A stretch of DNA of 15,290 nt from Saprospiraceae bacterium. Its GTDB lineage: Bacteria; Bacteroidota; Bacteroidia; Chitinophagales; Saprospiraceae. The DNA lies in the NCBI GenBank assembly GCA_013042795.1, contig JABDPK010000055.1, positions 1-15,290 on the forward strand, read 5' to 3'. The translations under genes were made by a program, and so were the position numbers. Of the stretch, positions 1 through 8,384 are shown piece by piece; the stretch's first letter is position 1; each line of letters starts with the position of its first letter. The notes below the pieces were generated by a model that worked only from the letters and a program-made list of their open reading frames with translations, was not told the DNA's origin and made no database searches.

Positions 1-731
<731 letters not shown>

Positions 732-848
732 CATTTTCTTATAGATTTTTTGATCTCTGACGACTGAATAAAACTCATAATTCTTCTTTCTTACCTATCC
801 ACCATGTCAATTAACTTTTTCCTAATCCAATAACTAAATATTAAATTG
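732..848 (-). other. rRNA operon leader
   Basis: Transcribed spacer between the predicted rRNA start point (just below 855) and the mature 16S 5' end. It is AT-rich. I could not recognise a boxA element or an obvious half of the 16S processing stem by eye. No gene is supported here. Confidence 0.55.
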
Positions 849-854
849 GGATCG

Positions 855-887
855 CAAAGATAAGCGAAACTCCCAGTAACTAGCAAA
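855..887 (-). promoter_or_regulatory. rRNA operon promoter, Bacteroidota type
   Basis: On the minus strand the -7 element is TATCTTTG (855-862), an exact match to TAnnTTTG. The -33 element is TTTG (884-887), 21 bases upstream. A run of nine T (896-904 on the complement) sits just upstream of the -33 box and could act as an UP-like element. Transcription would start around 848, giving a leader of about 115 bases before mature 16S. The spacing and both boxes fit the consensus known for the major sigma factor of this phylum. Confidence 0.8.
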
Positions 888-926
888 CTTTATTCAAAAA
901 AAAATCAAGAAATTTTGAAATAAGAA

Positions 927-1763
927 TTAGATGAGGTTCAAAGAGTGTTTCAGAGAATATTTTGCAAGCAGATAAGCCTTACGACGATTCTTTATTCTGA
1001 CTCTTTTGCTTAATATTTTATCGAAACTCATCCTTTTGATCTTCTGGAATAGATTATAGTAGAAAATGTAGGCGATATAAACACCAAATCTTGAAGCCCT
1101 CGGTAATTTTCTGATACCCCGCAGACCATCGGAAAAGTCTTTCTCGATGTCTGCTTCAATGATTTTCTTTTCATTATCATTGAAAGTCTGCAGATTAACG
1201 CCAGGAAAATAAGTCCTCCCCTTCCCGTAATAATCATCTTTTATGTCTCTGAGAAAATTGATTTTCTGGAAGGCAGAGCCTAAAGAACGCGCACTGGATT
1301 CCAATTCATTATATAACTCAGGTTTCTTACTGCAAAAGACTTTTAAACACATTAAACCTACAACTTCTGCAGAACCATAGATATACTTTTCATATAATTT
1401 ACGGTCATAGTTAATATCCTCAAGATCCATTTCCATTGAATAGAGAAAAGCATTTATATGGTCTTCTTTTATACCATATTCATTGACCACTTTCTGAAAT
1501 GATTCCAGAACAGGATTGAGACTTATTCCGGTAGATAATGCATTAAAGGTGTCCTTTTTAAAATTTTCAAGCAGTTCGCGCTTATTATAGTCGTGAAAGG
1601 TGTCAACAATTTCATCAGCAAATCTTACGAATCCATAAACAGCATAAATAGGATCTCGCAATTCTTTTGAAAACAAACGTATACCAAGGGAAAATGAAGT
1701 GCTATACCTCTTGGTAATCAGCTTGCTGCACTCAAGGCATACTTTATGGTACATTTGATTCAT
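927..1763 (-). CDS. crtB: Phytoene synthase (squalene/phytoene synthase family)
   Basis: Condenses two geranylgeranyl-PP molecules to phytoene, the first committed step of C40 carotenoid synthesis, at the inner membrane. The 278-residue protein has the usual length for bacterial CrtB. Seen in the sequence: the first aspartate-rich motif in FVRFADEIVD (D50 and D54), a YGSAEVVGLMCL stretch (129-140), and the second aspartate-rich region NFLRDIKDDYYGKGRTYFP with D173 and D177, which bind the Mg-diphosphate. The ATG at 1763 lies six bases after the crtI stop, so the two genes are almost certainly one transcript. A second ATG three codons in (1754) is an alternative start. No cyclase, hydroxylase or ketolase gene follows, because the next unit downstream is the rRNA operon. 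The end product of the pathway therefore cannot be read from this window. The family is certain; activity on phytoene rather than squalene-type substrates is inferred from the crtI partner. Confidence 0.93.
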   Translation of the reverse strand: MNQMYHKVCLECSKLITKRYSTSFSLGIRLFSKELRDPIYAVYGFVRFADEIVDTFHDYNKRELLENFKKDTFNALSTGISLNPVLESFQKVVNEYGIKEDHINAFLYSMEMDLEDINYDRKLYEKYIYGSAEVVGLMCLKVFCSKKPELYNELESSARSLGSAFQKINFLRDIKDDYYGKGRTYFPGVNLQTFNDNEKKIIEADIEKDFSDGLRGIRKLPRASRFGVYIAYIFYYNLFQKIKRMSFDKILSKRVRIKNRRKAYLLAKYSLKHSLNLI

Positions 1764-1769
1764 CTATGG

Positions 1770-3242
1770 CTATTTATTATCATTAATTACTTCATTTGCT
1801 ACAACCTGCCCTGAAATTACAGACGGTGGTAAGCCTGGACCAGGCGTTGTCAGCTGACCAGTAAAGTACAAATTAGATATTTTTTTACTTTTTATTGAAG
1901 GCTTAAGGATGGCAGTCTGAAATAAAGTATTAGCCAGTCCGTATGCATTTCCTTTAAACGAATTATAATAACTTTTGAAATCCCTGATGCCAAAATGTCT
2001 TTTATAAACGATATGTTCAGAAATATCCACTGATGTGGCATCCTTGATTCTTTTTATAACAATATCAAGATATTGATCCGTTCTTTCAGATGTCTCGCCC
2101 GGCAAATCCGGAGCCAGGGGAATCAATACGAACAGATTCTCGTGACCTGGTGGTGCTACAGTATTATCTGTTCTCGAAGGGCAACAAACATAAAACAGAG
2201 GGTCCTCCGGCCATTCCGGGTGATGGTATATCTGTCCCGCATGTTTGTCGAAGTCGGCATCAAAGAATAAATTGTGATGTTCCAGATTCTTCACCTTCCT
2301 GTCAAGACCTAAAAAGAACAACAAGGATGATGGAGCCATCTTTCTGCCTTCCCAATATTTATTATCATAATTTGCTAATTCGGGACTTACTATTTCCTGA
2401 TCCACATGATGGTAATCTGCATTTGCAATTACCATATCTGTTTCATAGTCTGATTTATCTGTAATGACATGGCTTATGTTTCCATTATTGTATTTAAATG
2501 ACCTGACTGCTTCGTTGAATTCAAATTTCACACCTAGAGATGTCGCAATACGATAAAAGGCTTCAGCAATCTTATACATACCTCCATCAGGATACCAGGT
2601 TCCCAGTTTAAGGTCAGCATAATTCATCAGGCTATACAAGGCAGGGGTGTCAGCAGGAGCAGCCCCCAGGAAAAGAACCGGGAATTCAAGCAGCTGCTTT
2701 AATTGAGGATTCGTTACAACCTTGCCTATCTCATTAGAAATTGATTTAAACAGTTGGAGCCTGAAAAAATTTCTGAACACCCTTATATCGGCAAACTCAA
2801 ATATTGACTGCCCTGGCTTCCATACAAACTCCGACATACCTATATCATACTTTTCTTTTGCATGATTAATGAATTTCTCCAGTTTCAAACCGCTACCTGG
2901 CTCAATCTTGTCAAACATTTCTTTAAGCTCTCCAAAATCAGCAGGAATATCCATTTTTCCCCGATCATCAAACCACACTCTATAAGAAGGATCGAGTCTC
3001 CTGAGCTCATAGAAATCTGAGGATTTAAATCCGAATCTATTATAGAAATTTTCAAAAACTTCAGGCATCCAATACCAGCTTGGACCCATATCAAATCGAA
3101 AACCCTTTTCTTCAAAAACATTGATACGACCCCCGGGCTTATCATTTTTTTCAATCACCGTAACATCATAACCTGCTTCTGCCATAACACATGCTGCTGA
3201 CATTCCTGCTATTCCTGACCCGATAATGCTGACTCTTTTCAA
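1770..3242 (-). CDS. crtI: Phytoene desaturase (CrtI-type carotenoid oxidoreductase)
   Basis: FAD-dependent desaturation of phytoene toward lycopene or neurosporene, working with CrtB next door. The N-terminus has the dinucleotide-binding fold VSIIGSGIAGMSAACVMAEAG (GxGxxG at residues 8-13) followed by EKNDKPGGRINVF. The C-terminus has the CrtI signature GQLTTPGPGLPPSVISG with a second FAD contact. The length of 490 residues fits the family. I chose the TTG at 3242 as start. The open frame extends upstream to an ATG at 3317, but those 25 codons are written by the hairpin and U-tract of the rpsA terminator (3282-3312), and the family normally begins just before the GxGxxG fold. The stop is six bases before crtB. 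No promoter of the TAnnTTTG type is visible between the terminator and the TTG, so the drive for this pair is unclear; leakage through the terminator or an atypical promoter are options. Confidence 0.92.
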   Translation of the reverse strand: MKRVSIIGSGIAGMSAACVMAEAGYDVTVIEKNDKPGGRINVFEEKGFRFDMGPSWYWMPEVFENFYNRFGFKSSDFYELRRLDPSYRVWFDDRGKMDIPADFGELKEMFDKIEPGSGLKLEKFINHAKEKYDIGMSEFVWKPGQSIFEFADIRVFRNFFRLQLFKSISNEIGKVVTNPQLKQLLEFPVLFLGAAPADTPALYSLMNYADLKLGTWYPDGGMYKIAEAFYRIATSLGVKFEFNEAVRSFKYNNGNISHVITDKSDYETDMVIANADYHHVDQEIVSPELANYDNKYWEGRKMAPSSLLFFLGLDRKVKNLEHHNLFFDADFDKHAGQIYHHPEWPEDPLFYVCCPSRTDNTVAPPGHENLFVLIPLAPDLPGETSERTDQYLDIVIKRIKDATSVDISEHIVYKRHFGIRDFKSYYNSFKGNAYGLANTLFQTAILKPSIKSKKISNLYFTGQLTTPGPGLPPSVISGQVVANEVINDNK

Positions 3243-3281
3243 TTTATTTCTTTCATTTTGGAACTCCACTTGAATGTAAAT

Positions 3282-3312
3282 AAAAATGCCCGGATAAATG
3301 TTTATCCAGGCA
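3282..3312 (-). terminator. Intrinsic terminator of rpsA
   Basis: Inverted repeat TGCC-c-GGATAAA, tg, TTTATCC-a-GGCA at 3287-3312, followed on the minus strand by five T (3282-3286) and further T-rich sequence. It starts 26 bases after the rpsA stop codon and lies inside the upstream extension of the crtI frame. This argues that the longest crtI open frame is not the real one. Confidence 0.8.
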
Positions 3313-3338
3313 TTCAATTATTCTAAAGGATGAGCAGA

Positions 3339-5792
3339 TTATTTTCTACCTCCATCCAGTTCGTCTTGTAGTATTTTCAATGCATCCCAATCACCTTTTG
3401 CAGCAAGTGAAGCCTGTTGTGGCCAGGTTTCAGGATTATGCATTTTGTATCTAGGTCCTGCTTCAGCTAAAATTTCTTTCAATTTTTCAACATCTGCATT
3501 GGCCATGTCCTCAAATGTAGCAACACCTCCATTTGCCATAATCTCGGCAATTTTTGGTCCGATACCTTCGATTTTCCTGAGATCATCTTTGTCATCCTTT
3601 TTTGTTGAGGCCTTTTTGGCTTTAGCTTTCTTCGCCGGCTCTTCAGCAGGCACTTCTGCTACAGTTTCAGCAGTTTCTTCGGCCACAGCTTCTACAACTG
3701 GCTCCTTCACTTCCTCAACAACTTTTTCTGCTACCGGTTCAGCTTTATCTTCAGCAACTTCTTTTGCTTTCTTTTCAGCCACTTCTTCCACTTTCTTTTC
3801 AACTACCGGTTCTTCTTTCTTCTTCTTAGGAGGAGGTACCGGCGCATCAAAAGCTCCTTTTAATTCAGAAAATACACCTAAGTCACCAAGTGTCGTGCCT
3901 TCTACCTTCGTATTCTGCCTTTTAACAGCTGATCTTGTCTTTCTTCTTTCCTGATCCCTCTCTCTTCTCACCTCGCCTTCTGCTTCTCGTTTGATATCTT
4001 CAAGATATCTCAGATGCGAAACAATAATCCTCTTGTCATCTCTATTGAATTCAATAACTTTTACTGTCAGGATTTCATCTACTTCAGCATTCTGACCATT
4101 TTCTTTCTTAATATGTTTGAAAGGTGCAAAAGCTTCAAGTCCATAAGGCAACTGTACAATAGCTCCACGATCTTCTCTCTTTATTACCGTAGCCTCATGA
4201 TATGAACCAACCGGGAATACATTCTCAAAAGTATCCCATGGATTCTCTTCCAGTTGTTTATGTCCAAGCGAGAGTTTTCTGCTTTCCTTATCTACTTCCA
4301 GAATGACAACATCGATATTGTCCCCTACTTTTGTGAATTCAGAAGGATGAGAATATCTTTTTGTCCATGAAAGATCAGAAATGTGTACCATACCACCTAC
4401 GCCTTCCTGCAGTTCAACGAATACACCATAAGGTGTCAGGTTCTTGACTTCCCCGGAATGTTTAGAGTCTACTGGGTACTGATCAATAACCTTAACCCAA
4501 GGATCATCCAGTAACTGTTTTATACTTAATGACATTTTCCTTTCTTCCCTGTCTATAGTCACAACTTTAGCTTCAAACTCCTGTCCAAGGAAGAAATATT
4601 CCCTTGCATTCACAGGCTGATTACTCCAGGTTACTTCTGAAACGTGGATCAGGCCTTCAACGCCAGGTATGATCTCGAGGAATGCTCCATAATCTTCGAT
4701 ATTGACAATCTTACCTTTAATTGATGAGCCTTCAACAACATCCTGAGGTAATACTTCCCATGGGTGCGGCTGAAGCTGCTTCAATCCAAGAGAGATACGT
4801 TTTTTGTCTTCGTCAAAATCAAGAACAACAACATTCAGTTTTTGATTGAGCTCAAGAACTTCCTGTGGATGATTGATCCTGCCCCAAGAAATATCAGTGA
4901 TATATAACAAGCCATCAACACCACCAAGGTCCATAAAGGCTCCGAAGTCTGTGATATTCTTCACCAAACCTTCAAGTACCTGTCCTTTTTCAAGTCCTGA
5001 TATAATGGATTCTCTTTGTTCTGCAAGATCACTTTCAATCAGTGCCTTATGCGAAACAACAGCGTTTTTGATCACTTCATTGATCTTTACAACCTTGAAC
5101 TCCATTGTTTTACCTACATATGAATCATAATCAATAATAGGCTTGATATCGATTTGTGAACCAGGAAGGAATGTTTCAAGACCTCCAACATCCACAATCA
5201 GTCCTCCCTTCGTCTTACTGATTACACTTCCCTTAATGATCGTTCCGTTTTCAAAGGAATCAACAAGGCTATCCCAGGCATTGATCAACTTAGCTTTTCT
5301 CCTCGATAATTGAAGCTGACCTCTGATATCTTCCTTTGCTTCAATGTATACTTCAACTTTATCTCCTACTTTAAGATCAGGTGTATCTCTGAATTCAGTC
5401 AGAGGAACCAGGCCATCGGATTTATAATTGATGTCAAGTAATACATTACCATCGCTGATAGCGGATACTTTTCCGGACACCAATTCAAATTCTGAAATAC
5501 TGTTGAGTGACTTGTCGTAATCAGCCAGATAATCATTAATCTCTTCTTCACTGTACGCAAGTGTGTGTTTGTTTCCTATAGACCAGTCATAATCATCATG
5601 CGGAGATTCAGCGAGTTTGGAATTCTCATCTTCGATTTCGATTTCGACTTGTTCAGGAGTTTCAGAATCACTTTTTTCAGTTGTTGATTCTGCAGTTTTT
5701 TCTTCAGTAGATTCCTCTATGGGCGTCTCAACGACTTCTTCAGTCGGAGTTTCTACCGGTTTTTCATTTTCAAGATTCTTTTCGTCAGACAT
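3339..5792 (-). CDS. rpsA: 30S ribosomal protein S1 with C-terminal helix-hairpin-helix domain
   Basis: Binds mRNA on the 30S subunit and helps load it. The 817-residue protein contains, in order: an acidic, Glu/Thr/Ser-rich tail (1-95); six S1 RNA-binding domains at about 103-165, 183-252, 270-340, 355-427, 443-515 and 529-597; a basic stretch (600-630); a long Lys/Glu/Ala/Val low-complexity linker (655-735); and a C-terminal domain (736-817) opening with RKIEGIGPKIAEIM, a helix-hairpin-helix. Domains 3-5 are the most canonical (FGAFMDLGGVDGLLY, YGAFLEIIPGVEGLIHVSE). E. coli S1 is about 557 residues and has neither the acidic head nor the last domain. I start at ATG 5792 (MSDEKN). The open frame reaches 5861, but that codon overlaps the likely -7 promoter box at 5859-5866, so it would not be in the mRNA. 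The same C-terminal domain occurs on S6 in this window. Confidence 0.94.
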   Translation of the reverse strand: MSDEKNLENEKPVETPTEEVVETPIEESTEEKTAESTTEKSDSETPEQVEIEIEDENSKLAESPHDDYDWSIGNKHTLAYSEEEINDYLADYDKSLNSISEFELVSGKVSAISDGNVLLDINYKSDGLVPLTEFRDTPDLKVGDKVEVYIEAKEDIRGQLQLSRRKAKLINAWDSLVDSFENGTIIKGSVISKTKGGLIVDVGGLETFLPGSQIDIKPIIDYDSYVGKTMEFKVVKINEVIKNAVVSHKALIESDLAEQRESIISGLEKGQVLEGLVKNITDFGAFMDLGGVDGLLYITDISWGRINHPQEVLELNQKLNVVVLDFDEDKKRISLGLKQLQPHPWEVLPQDVVEGSSIKGKIVNIEDYGAFLEIIPGVEGLIHVSEVTWSNQPVNAREYFFLGQEFEAKVVTIDREERKMSLSIKQLLDDPWVKVIDQYPVDSKHSGEVKNLTPYGVFVELQEGVGGMVHISDLSWTKRYSHPSEFTKVGDNIDVVILEVDKESRKLSLGHKQLEENPWDTFENVFPVGSYHEATVIKREDRGAIVQLPYGLEAFAPFKHIKKENGQNAEVDEILTVKVIEFNRDDKRIIVSHLRYLEDIKREAEGEVRRERDQERRKTRSAVKRQNTKVEGTTLGDLGVFSELKGAFDAPVPPPKKKKEEPVVEKKVEEVAEKKAKEVAEDKAEPVAEKVVEEVKEPVVEAVAEETAETVAEVPAEEPAKKAKAKKASTKKDDKDDLRKIEGIGPKIAEIMANGGVATFEDMANADVEKLKEILAEAGPRYKMHNPETWPQQASLAAKGDWDALKILQDELDGGRK
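3342..3587 (-). other. Helix-hairpin-helix tail domain, copy on S1
   Basis: Encodes residues 736-817 of S1. The helix-hairpin-helix core IEGIGPKIAEIMANGG is followed by a second conserved block GPRYKMHNPETWPQQASLAA and a short amphipathic end helix. Matched by hand to the S6 tail, about 36 of 77 positions are identical with no gaps. HhH domains generally bind nucleic-acid backbone through the GIGPK hairpin; its role on a ribosomal protein is not known to me. Confidence 0.85.
3546..3572. repeat. Near-identical 27-base stretch, copy 1 of 2 (in rpsA)
   Basis: Plus-strand text beginning GGCAATTTTTGGTCCGATAC and ending CTTCGAT matches 8613-8639 at 26 of 27 bases. It encodes the helix-hairpin-helix core of the S1 tail. 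The identity is higher than the surrounding domain requires, pointing to shared ancestry of the two tail copies, strong codon constraint or gene conversion. Confidence 0.7.
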
Positions 5793-5858
5793 AATAGAAC
5801 CAGGTTTGTATGCCCTGATCAGCATCAAGGCAGTGGTTAATAAATTAAAAAAGTGGCG

Positions 5859-5889
5859 CAAAGGTATTATTATTTCTTGAATAGTGAAA
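5859..5889 (-). promoter_or_regulatory. Probable rpsA promoter
   Basis: On the minus strand TACCTTTG (5859-5866) matches the TAnnTTTG -7 consensus exactly. Nineteen bases upstream is TTTC (5886-5889), one base from the TTTG -33 box, so the upstream element is weak. Initiation would fall near 5852, giving a leader of about 60 bases before ATG 5792. Confidence 0.55.
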
Positions 5890-5976
5890 CCCCTGACTCA
5901 TATCTAAAGATTCCTCTTTCAAAATTCATTTTCAAAAATTGTATTTTGTATTTTTTCCGTTCAAAGACAATTAATT

Positions 5977-7641
5977 ATGAATAGTGACAGGCCCTGGTTA
6001 AAACAATACCCAAGTGGTATTGCCGCCAACATAGATCCCGATATTTATCCAACGGTAGCAGAATACATCAAAGACAGGTGTAATCAGTTCGGAACACGCA
6101 AAGCCTTTTCATCCATGGGAAAGGAATTAAGTTTCAAACAACTTGACCAGTTAAGTACCCAATTTGGTGCCTATCTTCAGAGTCGGGGATTGGTTCCAGG
6201 TGATAAAATAGCCATCATGCTGCCCAATTTGTTGCAGTATCCAATTGCAACTTTTGGTGCAATCAAAGCAGGATTGATTGTAGTAAATACAAATCCCCTG
6301 TATACACCACGTGAAATGGAACATCAATTTGTGGACAGTGAGGTCAAAGCGATCCTTATACTGGAGAATTTTGCTGCAAATCTTGAAAAGATTCTCCCAA
6401 GTACATCAATCAAGACAATCATAATAACATCGATTGGTGAAATGCTTGGTGTCAAGGGTAGTGTAGTAAACTTAGCTGTGAGACATTTAAAAAGGATGGT
6501 CCCTAAGTATAACTTGGCCAATACGGTCAATATGAAAGATGCCCTGGCCCAGGGTAAGAAGTTCAAAATAGAACCATTTGAGTCTACACCTGATACAGTC
6601 ATCGTGCACCAATACACAGGAGGTACAACAGGAGTCAGTAAAGGTGCTATGCTTACCAACAGGAATATTGTTGCAAACATGCTACAGATCAGGGCATTTA
6701 TAAATCCTTATATGGAAGGCAATGATGAACAGATTATTCTTGCACCTCTTCCATTGTATCACATTTTTGCTTTTACAGTGAATTGTATGGCAACCATAGA
6801 CCTGGGTGCCTTGTCTGTACTCGTTCTGAATCCAAAAGACCTTTCCACGGTCGTAAAGGAATTTGGTAGGTATAAAATCACCGGAATGACCGGGGTTAAT
6901 ACATTGTATAATGCCTTGCTGAATGATACTGGATTTCAATCAGCGGAATGGTCTAATATGTCATTTGTAGCTGCCGGTGGAACAGCACTTAAAAAGAGTG
7001 TCGCTGAAAAATGGAAGGAAATGACCGGACAGGATATTACAGAAGGTTATGGAATGACGGAAGCTTCACCTGTTGTCTCTTCTAATCCACATGGTAAAAC
7101 AGTGCTTGGTACTGTAGGAATTCCAGTACCTTCTACTGATCTTAGAATAGTTGGTGAGAAAGGTGAAATAATGCCGTTCGGACAGCGAGGCGAAATACAA
7201 GTCAAAGGACCACAGGTCATGAAAGGCTACTACAACAAACCCGAAGAAACAGCACAGACCATAACTTCTGATGGGTGGCTGAATACTGGCGATATCGGTA
7301 TTATAGATGAGCAAGGATACCTGTCTATCGTAGACAGGAAAAAGGATATGATCCTTGTATCCGGATTTAATGTATACCCGAATGAGGTTGAAGATGTGGT
7401 TTCAGCACATCCAAAGGTTCTTGAAGCGGCTGCTATTGGTATAGAAAGTGAAAAGTCAGGAGAGTGCGTCAAAGTATTTGTCGTTAAAAAAGACAAATCA
7501 CTTACATCAGACGAACTGATCCAGTTTTGCAGGGAAAATCTTACAGGTTACAAAGTACCTAAAGAAGTGGAATTCCGAAAAGAACTCCCCAAAACCAATG
7601 TTGGAAAAATATTAAGAAGAAAACTTAAAGAAGAAAGCTGA
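5977..7641 (+). CDS. fadD: Long-chain fatty-acid-CoA ligase (FadD-like)
   Basis: Activates long-chain fatty acids to acyl-CoA through an acyl-adenylate, at the cytoplasmic face of the inner membrane. It belongs to the ANL adenylate-forming superfamily. Visible motifs are the P-loop-like YTGGTTGVSKGA (213-224), YGMTEASP (358-365, containing the adenylate-binding T/E pair), LNTGDIG, the hinge DRKKDMILVSGFNVYPNEVE (453-472) and the catalytic lysine in TNVGKILRRKL (K544). The N-terminus (WLKQYPSGIAANIDPDIYPTVAEY and PNLLQYPIATFGAIKAG) resembles E. coli FadD closely. The length of 554 is near the usual 560. The start ATG has AATT directly before it and no Shine-Dalgarno. The gene is divergent from rpsA and ends four bases from the rplI stop. 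No neighbour of the beta-oxidation pathway is in the window. The chain-length preference cannot be read from the sequence. Confidence 0.93.
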   Translation: MNSDRPWLKQYPSGIAANIDPDIYPTVAEYIKDRCNQFGTRKAFSSMGKELSFKQLDQLSTQFGAYLQSRGLVPGDKIAIMLPNLLQYPIATFGAIKAGLIVVNTNPLYTPREMEHQFVDSEVKAILILENFAANLEKILPSTSIKTIIITSIGEMLGVKGSVVNLAVRHLKRMVPKYNLANTVNMKDALAQGKKFKIEPFESTPDTVIVHQYTGGTTGVSKGAMLTNRNIVANMLQIRAFINPYMEGNDEQIILAPLPLYHIFAFTVNCMATIDLGALSVLVLNPKDLSTVVKEFGRYKITGMTGVNTLYNALLNDTGFQSAEWSNMSFVAAGGTALKKSVAEKWKEMTGQDITEGYGMTEASPVVSSNPHGKTVLGTVGIPVPSTDLRIVGEKGEIMPFGQRGEIQVKGPQVMKGYYNKPEETAQTITSDGWLNTGDIGIIDEQGYLSIVDRKKDMILVSGFNVYPNEVEDVVSAHPKVLEAAAIGIESEKSGECVKVFVVKKDKSLTSDELIQFCRENLTGYKVPKEVEFRKELPKTNVGKILRRKLKEES

Positions 7642-7645
7642 TTTC

Positions 7646-8092
7646 TTATTCCTTGATCAATTCGAAACTGATTTCTTCTGTAACCTCCGGGTGGAATTTG
7701 ATTGTTGCCGTATATGTCCCGATTTCTTTCGGTTCTTCAGCAAGTTCAATTTTCTTTCTTTCGATCTCTACTTCGAAATTTTCCTTCAACGCGTTAGCGA
7801 TCTGAATATTGGTAACTTTCCCGAAGATCTTTCCTGAAGTACCGGATTTTACACCGATTTGTACAGATTGACCTTTGATCTTGGCTGCCATTTCCCTGTA
7901 ATCTTCAATCCTGGCATTTTCTTTAGCTGCCACGTCTTCAAGGATCTTTTCCAGTTTCTTTTTATTTGTGTCATTAGCGATCACACCAAAACCCTGGGGA
8001 ATAAGATAGTTTCTTCCGAATCCAGGTTTCACATTTACGATATCATGCTTATATCCGAGATTGTCGATAGATTGCAATAATATAATTTCCAT
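7646..8092 (-). CDS. rplI: 50S ribosomal protein L9
   Basis: Binds 23S rRNA domain V near the base of the L1 stalk. Full length at 148 residues with the family layout: N-terminal rRNA-binding domain MEIILLQSIDNLGYKHDIVNVKPGFGRNYLIPQGFG (1-36), long connecting helix (about 41-75), and the C-terminal domain beginning near QSVQIGVKSGTSGKIFGKVT. Last gene of rpsF-rpsR-rplI, 13 bases after rpsR. The stop codon is four bases from the end of the convergent fadD gene, and I see no strong terminator between them. Confidence 0.97.
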   Translation of the reverse strand: MEIILLQSIDNLGYKHDIVNVKPGFGRNYLIPQGFGVIANDTNKKKLEKILEDVAAKENARIEDYREMAAKIKGQSVQIGVKSGTSGKIFGKVTNIQIANALKENFEVEIERKKIELAEEPKEIGTYTATIKFHPEVTEEISFELIKE

Positions 8093-8105
8093 GGAATTAA
8101 CTATT

Positions 8106-8372
8106 TTATTTTAATAAATCTGTTACGTAAGGAAGCATAGCCAAGTGTCGTGCTCTTTTAACAGCAACAGCCACTTTCTTCTGATACTTTAATGAATTTC
8201 CAGTTATCCTTCTTGGCAATAACTTGCCCTGAGGGTTTACAAACTGGATCAAGAAATCAGGATCTTTATAATCAATATGCTTGATTCCAAATTTTTTGAA
8301 CCTGCAGTATTTCTTGTTGTCTTTACCTATGTTGGGATTGCTTAAAAACTTTATATCGTCACGTGAAGCCAT
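8106..8372 (-). CDS. rpsR: 30S ribosomal protein S18
   Basis: Forms a heterodimer with S6 on the platform of the 30S subunit. It has 88 residues. The conserved core is seen as YCRFKKFGIKHIDYKDPDFLIQFVNPQGKLLPRRITGNSLKYQKKVAVAVKRARHLAMLPYV. It lies 12 bases after rpsF and 13 bases before rplI, so it is cotranscribed. There is no ssb or priB gene between rpsF and rpsR, unlike the arrangement in proteobacteria and many firmicutes. In the Flavobacterium johnsoniae ribosome, S18, S6 and S21 have been described as holding the 16S anti-Shine-Dalgarno tail, which is relevant to the enlarged S6 here. Confidence 0.97.
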   Translation of the reverse strand: MASRDDIKFLSNPNIGKDNKKYCRFKKFGIKHIDYKDPDFLIQFVNPQGKLLPRRITGNSLKYQKKVAVAVKRARHLAMLPYVTDLLK

Positions 8373-8384
8373 AGTCTTATATTT

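Noticed and set aside
3243..3317. N-terminal extension of CrtI
   Set aside because: Encoded by the rpsA terminator hairpin and its U-tract; the family fold begins after it.
3445..3954. 169-residue Ser/Ala/Phe-rich open frame antisense to rpsA
   Set aside because: It is the mirror of the Lys/Glu/Ala linker codons of S1, whose bias leaves the opposite strand free of stops. No start signal or family pattern.
5793..5861. N-terminal extension of S1 from ATG 5861
   Set aside because: Overlaps the probable -7 promoter element and is hydrophobic, unlike any S1 start. MSDEKN at 5792 is a better start.
7631..7647. AAGAAA/TTTCTT inverted repeat between fadD and rplI as a two-way terminator
   Set aside because: Only six weak A-T-rich pairs and no solid T run on either side.
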